DNA from: 67-14 sp020438345
Lineage (GTDB): Bacteria; Actinomycetota; Thermoleophilia; Solirubrobacterales; 70-9
Assembly (NCBI GenBank): GCA_937872475.1
Contig: CALMSY010000005.1
Coordinates: 62,001-126,000, forward strand
Reading direction: 5' to 3'
DNA length: 64,000 nt
Shown here: piece by piece, positions 9,330 to 17,204 of the stretch
Position numbering within the stretch: the first letter of the stretch is position 1
Layout of the letters: every line of letters begins with the position of its first letter
Notes under the pieces: generated by a model
The model's database searches: none
Told to the model about the DNA's origin: nothing
What the model saw: only the letters and a program-made list of their open reading frames with translations
Made by a program: the position numbers and the translations under genes

Positions 9330-9435
9330 GGATTCAAGATACCCGGCCGCCGGTCCCGGCACTCTTGGAAGCCGGATGTCACTTTGCGCCGGTATGCGGC
9401 AAAAACGCACTTCCCGCTACGTCAGGCCGTCCGGA

Positions 9436-9441
9436 TAGCAT
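9436..9441 (+). promoter_or_regulatory. -10 box TAGCAT, leaderless promoter of the SRPBCC gene
   Basis: TAGCAT followed by 6 bp (CCACAC) and the ATG. With the usual -10 to start-site distance, transcription would begin at or beside the start codon. Confidence 0.55.
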
Positions 9442-9447
9442 CCACAC

Positions 9448-9894
9448 ATGGGAATTCTTGAAGCTTCACGCACCGTCGAAATCGACGCTCCGAAATCCGA
9501 GTGCTACGCGATCATTTCCGACCTCCCTGCCACTCCGGAGTGGCAGGAGTCGATGATCTCGATCGATGTCCTCGAAACTGATTCGGAAGGCCGGGCCAGT
9601 CTGGTCGAAATCAAATCCGACGGCAAAGTGAAGGAGATCTCCTCCCGCATCGCCTTCGAGTATCAGCCGGAAGACGGGATGACCTGGGACCAGAAGAAGG
9701 GTGATCTGAAGTCACTGATTGGCAGCTGGAAGCTTGAGGATCTGGGCGATGGCCGGACCCGTGCCACCTATGCGCTCAAGGGCGATACCGGGCGCATGCT
9801 GGGGCTGTTGATCAAGGGTCCCGTTCAGGACAAACTCAAAGAATGGTTGACCAAGGACGCCGCTGAAGGTCTGAAGGCCCGCGCCGAGAGCTGA
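9448..9894 (+). CDS. SRPBCC-family protein (polyketide cyclase/COQ10-like)
   Basis: A 148-residue START-like single-domain protein. It begins with the family's typical beta strand and helix (EASRTVEIDAPKSECYAIISD, split here as strand EASRTVEIDAPK and helix ECYAIISD). It then shows PATPEWQESM, a central sheet with SSRIAFEYQPEDGMTW, and a long C-terminal helix (VQDKLKEWLTKDAAEGLKARAES). Such domains bind hydrophobic ligands in a deep pocket; no catalytic residues can be assigned. It is an isolated rightward gene between two leftward genes, with its own apparent leaderless promoter. Ligand and role unknown. Confidence 0.85.
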   Translation: MGILEASRTVEIDAPKSECYAIISDLPATPEWQESMISIDVLETDSEGRASLVEIKSDGKVKEISSRIAFEYQPEDGMTWDQKKGDLKSLIGSWKLEDLGDGRTRATYALKGDTGRMLGLLIKGPVQDKLKEWLTKDAAEGLKARAES

Positions 9895-9958
9895 GCCGCG
9901 AGCCTCCCGTCCCTGACGGCCAGGACCGACGAGAGCACCCTCACCGGCCCAGGTCATG

Positions 9959-10052
9959 TTCCGATGGCCGGGACCAGATCCTGATGGCCGGGACCAGGTG
10001 TGGATTGCCGGGTCGCTTTCCGATGACCGGAATCAGGTGTGGGTGGCCGGGA
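9959..10052. repeat. Degenerate ~22-bp tandem repeats spanning the agmatine deiminase stop
   Basis: Several variants of CGATGGCCGGGACCAGGTG follow one another. The last units code for the C-terminal residues of agmatine deiminase and contain its stop codon; the rest lie downstream of the stop. Confidence 0.65.
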
Positions 10053-11028
10053 TCTGTTGCGTTATGCAGTGGATGCCGCCGCCGCCGAGAGCCAGAGTCC
10101 GGCCATCGATCCCGATCGCTTCGCGGCCAGGAAACAGCCGTCCGAGCATCTCCAGCGCCTGAGCATCCATATCGGGGTCGACGCCGCTAACCGGCACGAT
10201 CAAAGCGTCATTGGCGATGTAGAAGTTTGTGTACGGCACGACGATCGATTCGCCGTCACGTTGAATCCGCGGCAACAGGTCGAGTTCGATCACCTCCACC
10301 CCGGCCTCGTTCAGGATCGCCAGGTTGGTTTGCGCATTTTCAAAGTTGGGATCACCTTCCGGAGCGGTCTGGAGCAGTGCCCTACCCGGGTCGATGAAGG
10401 CACAGATATTGTCGACATGGCCGTCGGTGTCACCGTCTTCGACCAGCCCCTGATGCAGCCAGATGAACCGGTCGGCTCCGAGCTTCGAACCCAGCTCGGC
10501 CGCGATCGAATCCCGGTCGAGACCCGGGTTGCGGGTCGGGTCAAGCAGGCACTGCTCGGTTGTGGCCAGGATTCCCTCACCGTTCACGGCGATCGAGCCT
10601 CCCTCCAGGACGAGGTCGGAATCAATTCTTTCGATGCCAAGGTGGCTGAGGATCCGCCCCGCGATCGCCGCGTCATTGTCATAGGGGGTGAAGGCCTCGC
10701 CCCAGGAGTTGAAGGTGAAGTCCACCCCGGCCCGCTTGCCACCGGCCGCGACGATTATCGGCCCCGAATCCCTCAGCCAGGAGTCGTCGATCGGTGCTTC
10801 GAAAATCTCGACATTCGCTGACGGCACCCGGCTCGCGGCGTCGGCGGCATGCTCCGGGGAGACGACCAGCAGTACCGGTTCGAATTCGCTGATCGCCGCG
10901 ACCACCTCGGCGTGGGAGTCGCGAGCCTCCTCGATCGTGGTTCCCCGCCAGGCCTCTTCGCGCTGCGGCCATGCGACAAGGGTCATCTCGTGGGACGCCC
11001 ACTCGGGAGGCATGCGGAGTTCGCTCAT
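10033..11028 (-). CDS. aguA: Agmatine deiminase (peptidyl-arginine deiminase family)
   Basis: A 331-residue cytosolic enzyme converting agmatine to N-carbamoylputrescine and ammonia. Family marks include MPPEWASHEMTLVAWP at the N-terminus, DDSWLRDSGP, VLEGGSIAVNGEG, the DTDGHVDN active-site segment and the nucleophile Cys in GGGGIHCITQQIP near the C-terminus. The ATG giving MSELRMPPEW is chosen over one 13 codons upstream because a TACACT -10 box lies exactly 6 bp before it. The partner N-carbamoylputrescine amidase (aguB) is not nearby. The final residues (PATHT) lie in a degenerate tandem repeat. Confidence 0.93.
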   Translation of the reverse strand: MSELRMPPEWASHEMTLVAWPQREEAWRGTTIEEARDSHAEVVAAISEFEPVLLVVSPEHAADAASRVPSANVEIFEAPIDDSWLRDSGPIIVAAGGKRAGVDFTFNSWGEAFTPYDNDAAIAGRILSHLGIERIDSDLVLEGGSIAVNGEGILATTEQCLLDPTRNPGLDRDSIAAELGSKLGADRFIWLHQGLVEDGDTDGHVDNICAFIDPGRALLQTAPEGDPNFENAQTNLAILNEAGVEVIELDLLPRIQRDGESIVVPYTNFYIANDALIVPVSGVDPDMDAQALEMLGRLFPGREAIGIDGRTLALGGGGIHCITQQIPATHT

Positions 11029-11034
11029 ACGGCG

Positions 11035-11040
11035 AGTGTA
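11035..11040 (-). promoter_or_regulatory. -10 box TACACT, leaderless promoter of agmatine deiminase
   Basis: On the minus strand TACACT is followed by CGCCGT and then the ATG, a 6-bp spacing that supports this start. Confidence 0.55.
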
Positions 11041-11230
11041 CCTTCGGTCCGCTGCCTGTCTCGGCACTTGCCCGCCATCAGGTTCAGGGGCGGGATGTCA
11101 CCCAGGCCGGGGTCGGTGCATTCTGGTTCATGTGCCTGATCGACGCGCCCGCGGGTTCCCGCCCTCCGGATTGTTCCCAATCCAGCCGCGGGCCAGAGTT
11201 ACTTCAAACGGGAACCGACGAGCCCGATCG

Positions 11231-11266
11231 CAAAAAAACAGAAGACCCCGCCGGAGCGGGGTCTTC
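11231..11266 (-). terminator. Rho-independent terminator after tRNA-Ala
   Basis: An 11-bp perfect stem (GAAGACCCCGC/GCGGGGTCTTC) with a CGGA loop is followed on the minus strand by TGTTTTTTTG. It ends the rsfS-tRNA-Ala transcript. Confidence 0.92.
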
Positions 11267-11273
11267 CTTCAAG

Positions 11274-11346
11274 TGGAGCTGAGGGGGATCGAACCCCTGA
11301 CCTCCGCCATGCCATGGCGGCGCTCTTCCAGCTGAGCTACAGCCCC
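11274..11346 (-). tRNA. tRNA-Ala (anticodon GGC)
   Basis: A 73-nt cloverleaf. The acceptor stem is GGGGCTG/CAGCTCC with one G-U pair, the D arm GCTC...GAGC, the anticodon stem CCGCC/GGCGG with loop ATGGCAT (anticodon GGC), and the T arm AGGGG-TTCGATC-CCCCT. The discriminator is A and the rest of CCA is not encoded. It starts 25 bp after the rsfS stop and is followed by a strong terminator, so it may be processed from the end of the obgE-rsfS transcript. Confidence 0.97.
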
Positions 11347-11371
11347 GAAGGGACGAATAATCCTATCGGGA

Positions 11372-11758
11372 TCAGGCGACCGGAGCTGACTTGCCGGATG
11401 CCTGGCCAAGGCTGAGCTCGATGCGAGGTGCTTCGTGCCAGAGATCCTCGAGGTCATAGCGTTCACGAGCCTCCTCGGTGAAGATATGAAGCACGCTGTC
11501 CAGATAGTCGAGCACGTTCCATCCTGCGTCACTTGAACGATCGGGGTTCACCGGCAAAAGGGCACGGTCCTTCTTCAGACGCAAGTGGACCTCTTCGGCA
11601 ATCGCTTCGGCCTGGCGTTCATTGCGGGCCGTGCAGATCACAAGGTTGTCGGTGTACGTGACCAGCTCGCGCATGTCGAGACAGACGATGTCCTCGCCGA
11701 GCTTGTCATCCACCAGCCGGGCGATTTCCCGGCTCAGGTCTTCACTGGTTTCTGTCAT
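11372..11758 (-). CDS. rsfS: Ribosomal silencing factor RsfS (YbeB/iojap family)
   Basis: A 128-residue factor that binds ribosomal protein L14 and blocks 30S/50S joining in starved cells. Family features are ARLVDDKLGEDIVCLDMREL, the TDNLVICTA strand, NERQAEAIAEEV and the W-x-x-LDYLDSVLHIF segment followed by RERYDLEDLW. The ATG giving MTETSEDL is preferred; it overlaps the 3' end of nadD by 17 bp. nadD-rsfS adjacency is widely conserved. The next feature downstream is tRNA-Ala. Confidence 0.95.
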   Translation of the reverse strand: MTETSEDLSREIARLVDDKLGEDIVCLDMRELVTYTDNLVICTARNERQAEAIAEEVHLRLKKDRALLPVNPDRSSDAGWNVLDYLDSVLHIFTEEARERYDLEDLWHEAPRIELSLGQASGKSAPVA

Positions 11759-12347
11759 ACAGATCCTCATTCTTGATCATTTCCACTGCCTCGTGCGGAA
11801 CCAGGTGCTCCCAGGGTCCGCCGGCCTCGATTCTCTCCCTGACCAGAGTCGATGAAATATCCACCTGCGGCATCGCGAAGAATTCAAGTCTTTCCACACC
11901 GTCCAATTTCTCGAAGACCGATTCGATCTCCGCGCGGCCGACCCCGGAACGCGGTGCGACCGCCACCCTCGCCAGCTCCAACACCCTTTCCGGGCGATGC
12001 CAATCCCCGAATCCGAGGGCGGCATCGGCGCCCGTCAGGAGGAAAATCTGCCTGTCAATTCCGGTTGACTGGATCTCCTCAAGAGTGTCACATGTGCAGG
12101 ACGGTCCCTCCCGTCGAACTTCGATATCACTGACCTCGATCCAGCCGATCTCGCCGAACGCCGCCTCGGCCAACAACAGGCGGAGTTCCGGACGGGGTGC
12201 TCCGCGGGAGTCCTTGTGCCAGGGATTTCCGGTCGGCACCACCAGCACCCGGTCAAGTCCCAGGGTGAACCGGGCTTCGGCCAGCAGAATCGAGTGGCCG
12301 AGAGTCGGAGGGTTGAAGGAAGACCCGAAGACTCCGATCCGGGTCAC
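11742..12347 (-). CDS. nadD: Nicotinate-nucleotide adenylyltransferase
   Basis: A 201-residue NAD-synthesis enzyme that joins nicotinate mononucleotide and ATP to give nicotinate adenine dinucleotide. The nucleotidyltransferase motif GSSFNPPTLGHSIL is at residues 8-21, VVPTGNPWHK follows, and the C-terminal ISSTLVRERI motif closes the ATP site. Length is normal for the family. Its ATG is 1 bp after the proA stop and its 3' end overlaps rsfS, so the genes are tightly coupled in the obgE-proB-proA-nadD-rsfS run. Confidence 0.95.
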   Translation of the reverse strand: MTRIGVFGSSFNPPTLGHSILLAEARFTLGLDRVLVVPTGNPWHKDSRGAPRPELRLLLAEAAFGEIGWIEVSDIEVRREGPSCTCDTLEEIQSTGIDRQIFLLTGADAALGFGDWHRPERVLELARVAVAPRSGVGRAEIESVFEKLDGVERLEFFAMPQVDISSTLVRERIEAGGPWEHLVPHEAVEMIKNEDLYDRNQ

Positions 12348-12348
12348 G

Positions 12349-13614
12349 TCAGCCGCGCACCTGACCCTCGCCCTCGACCACGTACTTGGTAGTGGTCAGC
12401 TCCCGCAGGCCAACCGGTCCGCGAGCGTGGAGTTTCTGGGTCGAGACACCGATCTCAGCTCCCATCCCGTATTCAAACCCGTCGGTGAACCTGGTTGACG
12501 CGTTCACATAGACCGCGGCGGAATCGACTCCCTGGACGAAGATCCCGGCCGCCTGGGAATTGTCGGTGACGATCGCATCGGAATGGCCGCTTCCGTGCCG
12601 GTTGATGTGTTCGATCGCTTCCTCGATGTCACCAACGACCCGAACCGAGAGTTTCAGATCCAGGTACTCGGTGTCCCAGTCTTCAGGGGTGGCGACACCT
12701 ACACGGGTGTCACCCGCATTTTCTCGCGTTGCTTCATCGCCGATCAGCTCCACACCACCGCTACTCAACTCGGCCAGCGCCGGAGGCAGGAAGGCAGCAG
12801 CGACCGAGGCGTCGACCAGCAGGGTCTCGGCCGCGTTGCAGACGCCGGGACGCTGGATCTTGGCGTTGTATGCGATCGCCCGGGCCATCTCCAGGTTGGC
12901 ATCCGAGTGGACGTAGACATGGCAGATTCCGGCCGCAGCGAAAATCACCGGCACTGTCGCGACTTCCTCCAGGGTCTTCTTCAACCCTTCCCCTCCGCGT
13001 GGAATCAACAGATCCACCACGGCATCCTGGGTGGCGAGATCCGCAATTGATTCACGACCGCCGCCGACCGACATCACCACAGCGTCCGCCGGAAGCCCTG
13101 CTTCCAGAAGGCCCGTACGAACAACCTCGGCCAGGGCGGAATTGGTCCGCTCCGCATAGCTGGAACCCTTGAGCAGGATCGAGTTCCCGGATTTGATGGT
13201 CAGTGCTGCGCAATCGATGGTGACGTTGGGCCGGGCCTCGTATACAACCGCGACAACTCCGAGCGGCACCCGGATCTTGTTCAACCGAAGGCCGTTCTCC
13301 AGGGTGCCGGCTTCGAGTACTTCACCGACCGGATCGGGCAGCGAAACGACTTCGCGCACACCGGCCGCCATCGCTTCCACCCTTTCCGGGGTGATAGTCA
13401 GGCGATCGGTGAGGGCAGAGCTCAGGCTCTGGGCCCGCTCATCAGCCAGATCAGCCCGGTTCGCGTCGATGATCGCTTCAACCGACTCCCCGAGACCGCG
13501 GGCGATTGCCTCAAGGGCATTGTCCTTGACTTCAGTTGATGCCGCAGCCATTACCCTCGCTGCACTCTTGGCGGTTTCTGCGTCGGTGACAATGTCCTTG
13601 GTGGCTGCTTCCAT
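12349..13614 (-). CDS. proA: Gamma-glutamyl phosphate reductase
   Basis: A 421-residue NADPH-dependent enzyme giving glutamate-5-semialdehyde, the second step of proline synthesis. The catalytic Cys is in QRPGVCNAAETLL near residue 259. Cofactor-site and family segments include VPLGVVAVVYEARPNVT, SGNSILLKG, DLLIPRGGEGL and NASTRFTDGFEYGMGAEIGVS (the last continuing into TQKLHARGP). The ATG giving MEAATKDIV is chosen because a TACCCT -10 box lies exactly 6 bp before it; starts 7 and 18 codons upstream are possible. It pairs with proB upstream. Confidence 0.95.
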   Translation of the reverse strand: MEAATKDIVTDAETAKSAARVMAAASTEVKDNALEAIARGLGESVEAIIDANRADLADERAQSLSSALTDRLTITPERVEAMAAGVREVVSLPDPVGEVLEAGTLENGLRLNKIRVPLGVVAVVYEARPNVTIDCAALTIKSGNSILLKGSSYAERTNSALAEVVRTGLLEAGLPADAVVMSVGGGRESIADLATQDAVVDLLIPRGGEGLKKTLEEVATVPVIFAAAGICHVYVHSDANLEMARAIAYNAKIQRPGVCNAAETLLVDASVAAAFLPPALAELSSGGVELIGDEATRENAGDTRVGVATPEDWDTEYLDLKLSVRVVGDIEEAIEHINRHGSGHSDAIVTDNSQAAGIFVQGVDSAAVYVNASTRFTDGFEYGMGAEIGVSTQKLHARGPVGLRELTTTKYVVEGEGQVRG

Positions 13615-13620
13615 GCCCGA

Positions 13621-13626
13621 AGGGTA
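13621..13626 (-). promoter_or_regulatory. -10 box TACCCT, leaderless promoter of proA
   Basis: Minus-strand TACCCT, then TCGGGC, then the chosen proA ATG. This implies proA can be transcribed independently of proB. Confidence 0.5.
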
Positions 13627-13684
13627 CCGACTCATGCTCACCTGCCCGACCGTGCAGCGCACCAGCACCGACTGAAGACGCGAC

Positions 13685-13743
13685 CTTCAACTGGCCACCC
13701 GAGGTGGCGGCTCAAGGCCAACCGAGGTGGCAACTCAGGCCAA
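13685..13743. repeat. Degenerate 22-23 bp tandem repeat spanning the proB stop
   Basis: Two units (CCGAGGTGGCAACTCAGGCC and CCGAGGTGGCGGCTCAAGGCC, each ending AA) about 90% alike, plus a decayed third. The proB stop codon lies in the first unit, and the array fills most of the proB-proA gap. Confidence 0.7.
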
Positions 13744-14823
13744 AACGAATTGGTCTCGGTGGATCAGTTCCTCCGCGGCCTGTGGCATCAGTTCAAGCAC
13801 CTCGGCACTCTTCATGCCCTTGATGCGCTCTGCTTCAGCCGCCGAGTAATTGGCGATGCCCTTGCCGATCACAGCATCCGTGGTCACCACCTCGACCGCA
13901 TCCCCGGCTTCGAAACTCCCGTCGATGGCGGTGACGCCTACCGGCAGCAGGCTGGAGCCTCTGCTTCTCAGAACCCGCGCGGCGCCTTCATCGACCACGA
14001 TCCGTCCGGCCACCGGCTTGGCATGGCGCAGCCATTGTTTGAAGGCCGGCTCACCGCTGCTCAGCGCCCGAAAGGCAGTACCAGCAGCAGCTCCGGCGGC
14101 GGCCAGTGCCAGGGTCCCGTCAACGGTTCCGTTGCAGATCCGGACTTCAATCCCGGAACCGCTCGCCATCCCGGCAGCTGCGACCTTGCTCCGCATCCCG
14201 CCGGTTCCGAACACTGAAGTCCTGTCACCGATCTCCATCGAGTCGAGGTCTGCCGGCTGCCTCACATCCTCGATCAGCTTCGCGCTGGAATCCCGGGAAG
14301 GATCGGCAGTGAAAACACCGTCGGTATTGGTCAGCAGCACCAGCAACCGGGCTTCAAGCATGATCGCGACCTGCGCGGCGAGGAAATCGTTGTCCCCGAA
14401 GGTGATCTCGTCGGTTGCCGTGGTGTCGTTTTCGTTGATGACCGGCACCACGCCCCAGTCGAGCAACCGCCTAAGGGTCTGCCGGGCGTTGACGTAGGTG
14501 GTGCGGTTGGCGACATCGTTCGCGGTCAGCAGAACCTGGGCTGCGGCGGCCTCGCCGGCCTCCAGCCGGGTTTCGTATTCGCGAAAAAGTGAACCCTGAC
14601 CGACTGCGGAAGCGGCCTGGAGCTCATCGATCGCCCGCGGCCGCGCCTCCAGCCCGAGCAGGCGGATCCCCCTGGCGATCGATCCGGAGGTCACCATCAC
14701 CAGCGGTTCGCCAGCCCGCGCCAGAGCGGCGGCCTGTGAGCAGACGGAATCCAGAACGTCAGTACGCAGGCTGCCGTCGTCCGCGGAGACGATTGAAGAA
14801 CCGAGTTTCACCACCAGAGTCAT
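13735..14823 (-). CDS. proB: Glutamate 5-kinase
   Basis: A 362-residue enzyme phosphorylating glutamate in the first step of proline synthesis, normally feedback-inhibited by proline. The amino-acid kinase domain (1-255) shows VVKLGSSIV, VTSGSIARG, NENDTTATDEITFGDND and LLTNTDGVFTADP. A C-terminal PUA domain begins near GRIVVDEGAARVLRSRGSS. Full length for the family. Its C-terminal codons and stop lie in a degenerate tandem repeat. A TAGGCT hexamer 9 bp before the ATG may be a promoter. Confidence 0.96.
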   Translation of the reverse strand: MTLVVKLGSSIVSADDGSLRTDVLDSVCSQAAALARAGEPLVMVTSGSIARGIRLLGLEARPRAIDELQAASAVGQGSLFREYETRLEAGEAAAAQVLLTANDVANRTTYVNARQTLRRLLDWGVVPVINENDTTATDEITFGDNDFLAAQVAIMLEARLLVLLTNTDGVFTADPSRDSSAKLIEDVRQPADLDSMEIGDRTSVFGTGGMRSKVAAAGMASGSGIEVRICNGTVDGTLALAAAGAAAGTAFRALSSGEPAFKQWLRHAKPVAGRIVVDEGAARVLRSRGSSLLPVGVTAIDGSFEAGDAVEVVTTDAVIGKGIANYSAAEAERIKGMKSAEVLELMPQAAEELIHRDQFVLA

Positions 14824-14932
14824 GGATGACCAAGCCTAATTCGCCGGATCAGTTTCTGCGCGATGACGCTGGTCCCACAACCTGGATCCCGTACGGCACG
14901 ACCGGCGCTGTCAACAACAGGAGGTCATCCGG

Positions 14933-16225
14933 TCAGTAAAGCTCGAACTCGTATTCGCCCACCCGGATTTCATTCCCCGATTCGAAGCCTGCCCGTTTCA
15001 GTTCCGCCATCACCCCGATCTCGGTCAGGCGGGTCTCGAGGTAGCCGAGCGCTTCCTCGTTGTTGACGTCGAAACGCTCGAACAGAACTTCGATCCCGTG
15101 TCCGTGGATGCGAAACACACCACTTTCTTCCTCTTCGACCGAATAGCCACCCTCGCCTTTGGGCCGATAGGTCAGGTGCTCTGCCTCGAAGTCGACTTCG
15201 AGGCCGTCGGCATCCCGGGTGACGGGAACCTCGACGTGATCCGGGACAAAACGGACGATGGATTCCGTCAGGCGTTCCAGGCCTGCCCCTGTAGCCGCGG
15301 AGACGGGGATCACACCAAGCACTGCTTCACCGAGTTCCCGGTCCCATTCCTCGACCTGGCCAGCGATGTCCGCTTCGGTCCAAAGGTCCGATTTTGAGAG
15401 TACAAGCAGTTCCGGAAGGTTCTCGAGCCCCGTCGAGTGAGCGGCGAGCTCGGCCCTGACCGCCCGGTAGTTGGCGAGGGGCTCGCCATCGGAGGGGGCG
15501 AGCTCGACCACGTGAATGAGCATCGCGCATCGTTCGACATGGGCGAGGAACTCGTGGCCCAGACCTGCCCCTTCGGCGGCACCTTCGATCAGGCCGGGAA
15601 TGTCAGCCAGAACCACCTGGCGGTCAGGAGTCTCGATCGTGCCGAGCACCGGTTCCAGGGTCGTGAACGGATAGTCAGCCACCTTCGGATCGGCCCGGGT
15701 CAGCCGGGAGAGCAGCGAGGACTTGCCGGCATTCGGCAGGCCGATCAGACCCGCATCGGCGAGCAGTTTGAGGCGGAGTTCCACCCAGCCGGACTCGCCG
15801 GAGGTGCCATTTTCGGCGAAACGGGGAGCCTGCCGGACCGAGGTCGAAAACCGTTTGTTGCCGTGACCGCCGCGGCCACCACGTGCGAGTACCGCAGTCT
15901 GGCCCGGTTCGGTCAGGTCGATCAGAGCTCCATCAACCGAACTCGCCTGGGTTCCGGGGGGAACATGAATGACCAGGTCTTCACCCCGGGCACCCTGCTT
16001 GTTCGATCCTTCTCCGTGATGGCCGCGCCCTGCCCGGAAGTGCTTCGAGCGAAGGGCGCCGAGATCCCGCCTTGACGGATCGCATTCGAGCAGGACTCCG
16101 CCGCCGTGACCGCCGTCACCACCGTCAGGACCGCCCCGGGGCACATGGGCCTCGCGGCGAAAGGAAATGGAGCCGTTACCTCCGGCCCCGCCTTCCACGA
16201 AAATCTTTGCTTTGTCGTAAAGCAC
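14933..16225 (-). CDS. obgE: Ribosome-assembly GTPase ObgE/CgtA
   Basis: A 430-residue Obg-family GTPase acting in 50S assembly and stringent response. The glycine-rich Obg fold is N-terminal (FVEGGAGGNGSISFRREAHV, RGGPDGGDGGHGG). The G domain has the P-loop GLPNAGKSSLL, switch II DIPGLIEGAAEGAGLGHEF and SKSD (NKxD equivalent). The C-terminal OCT domain runs from about residue 350 to GEYEFELY. The GTG start has a TAACCT -10 box 6 bp upstream. In many genomes rplU-rpmA directly precede obgE; here about 3.8 kb of exported-protein genes intervene. Confidence 0.96.
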   Translation of the reverse strand: MLYDKAKIFVEGGAGGNGSISFRREAHVPRGGPDGGDGGHGGGVLLECDPSRRDLGALRSKHFRAGRGHHGEGSNKQGARGEDLVIHVPPGTQASSVDGALIDLTEPGQTAVLARGGRGGHGNKRFSTSVRQAPRFAENGTSGESGWVELRLKLLADAGLIGLPNAGKSSLLSRLTRADPKVADYPFTTLEPVLGTIETPDRQVVLADIPGLIEGAAEGAGLGHEFLAHVERCAMLIHVVELAPSDGEPLANYRAVRAELAAHSTGLENLPELLVLSKSDLWTEADIAGQVEEWDRELGEAVLGVIPVSAATGAGLERLTESIVRFVPDHVEVPVTRDADGLEVDFEAEHLTYRPKGEGGYSVEEEESGVFRIHGHGIEVLFERFDVNNEEALGYLETRLTEIGVMAELKRAGFESGNEIRVGEYEFELY

Positions 16226-16231
16226 CGCCCA

Positions 16232-16237
16232 AGGTTA
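16232..16237 (-). promoter_or_regulatory. -10 box TAACCT, leaderless promoter of obgE
   Basis: Minus-strand TAACCT, 6 bp (TGGGCG), then the GTG start of obgE. Confidence 0.5.
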
Positions 16238-16259
16238 CGGCCCGGGCACCCGGTCAGGC

Positions 16260-16288
16260 TTGCCAGCAGCGGCCTGTCCGGATAGTCT
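16260..16288 (+). promoter_or_regulatory. Possible promoter of the SGNH pair
   Basis: TTGCCA and TAGTCT are separated by 17 bp, fitting an actinobacterial housekeeping promoter. It lies about 65 bp before the first SGNH gene, which has its own AAGGGA ribosome-binding site. Confidence 0.35.
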
Positions 16289-16352
16289 GCCGATCCCCGC
16301 CAGAAGGAAACTGGCGAACCACCAGATGTAGCGACCAAGGGACTTGTCATTC

Positions 16353-17204
16353 ATGAAACTCAAGGGAATCGCCGGAATCGTGACCGTGCTGGCTGCCGTT
16401 CTGGCATTTAGCGCGACCGCAGCAGAAGCCCGCAGCTACGTTCCTTCATTCAGCGCCGTGAAGCGGGATAAGGGCCCGGTGTTCCGAGAAGGTTGCCTGA
16501 TCGTCGGTCCCCAGGCGAGGTCTGGACAGTGCTACTACGGAAGCCGCAAGTCATCGAAGAAGGTGGTGATTTTCGGGGACTCGCATGCACTCCAGTGGAC
16601 GCCCGCCCTGATCGAAGTTGCCAAGCGCCGTGACTGGCGGCTGATCGCCCTCCTTCGTGGCAATTGCACTGCGGCGCTGGTCAACGTCGACGCCTACTGC
16701 GACCGCTGGCGGCGGAACAGCCTGAAGCGAATTCGCAAGGAGAAGCCCGGCCTGATCATCGTGGCCAGCAATACCGGGCCGAACATGACAATCCGTCGTG
16801 GTGGCAGAACCCTGAGCCGGGCTGCGGCTGAGAGGCATCTGACCCGGGGAATGGCAAAAACCCTGCGGACCTTGAAGCGCACCGATGCCGACGTGACTCT
16901 GATGCGTGATCTCGCCATGTCAAAGAATTTCCTGCCTTCGGTCTGTGTCTCGGAGAACCGGTCGAGACCGGGCCGCTGCACATTCAGGGCGTACCGGCCC
17001 CCAGCTCTTTCCTATGACTTCAAGGCAGCCCGGCAGGTCAAGGGTGTGACGATCATCGATCCTCTGGTGAAGATCTGTCCGCAGCACACCTGCAAGGCGG
17101 TGCATGGCCGCTACCTGAAGTTCCGGGACCGCTTCCACATCAGTGCGACCTACTCACGACTGCTTGACAATTGGCTCGCTTCGCGTCTCGAAAATCCCTG
17201 GTGA
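16353..17204 (+). CDS. Exported SGNH-domain protein, copy 1
   Basis: A 283-residue secreted protein with a signal peptide (MKLKGIAGIVTVLAAVLAFS...AEA, cleavage near 27). Its single domain resembles the SGNH domain fused to acyltransferase-3 (OafA-like) membrane enzymes. Visible motifs are GDSHALQW (Ser77 nucleophile), NCTAAL, CDRWRRNSLKRI and the C-terminal DRFHIS (Asp-x-x-His of the triad). Cysteines at 48/60 and others suggest disulfides. The ATG is chosen over an upstream TTG because AAGGGA lies 10 bp before it. No acyltransferase-3 membrane part is present here, so an O-acetyl transferase or esterase role on cell-wall polymers is inference. It overlaps the second copy by 4 bp. Confidence 0.75.
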   Translation: MKLKGIAGIVTVLAAVLAFSATAAEARSYVPSFSAVKRDKGPVFREGCLIVGPQARSGQCYYGSRKSSKKVVIFGDSHALQWTPALIEVAKRRDWRLIALLRGNCTAALVNVDAYCDRWRRNSLKRIRKEKPGLIIVASNTGPNMTIRRGGRTLSRAAAERHLTRGMAKTLRTLKRTDADVTLMRDLAMSKNFLPSVCVSENRSRPGRCTFRAYRPPALSYDFKAARQVKGVTIIDPLVKICPQHTCKAVHGRYLKFRDRFHISATYSRLLDNWLASRLENPW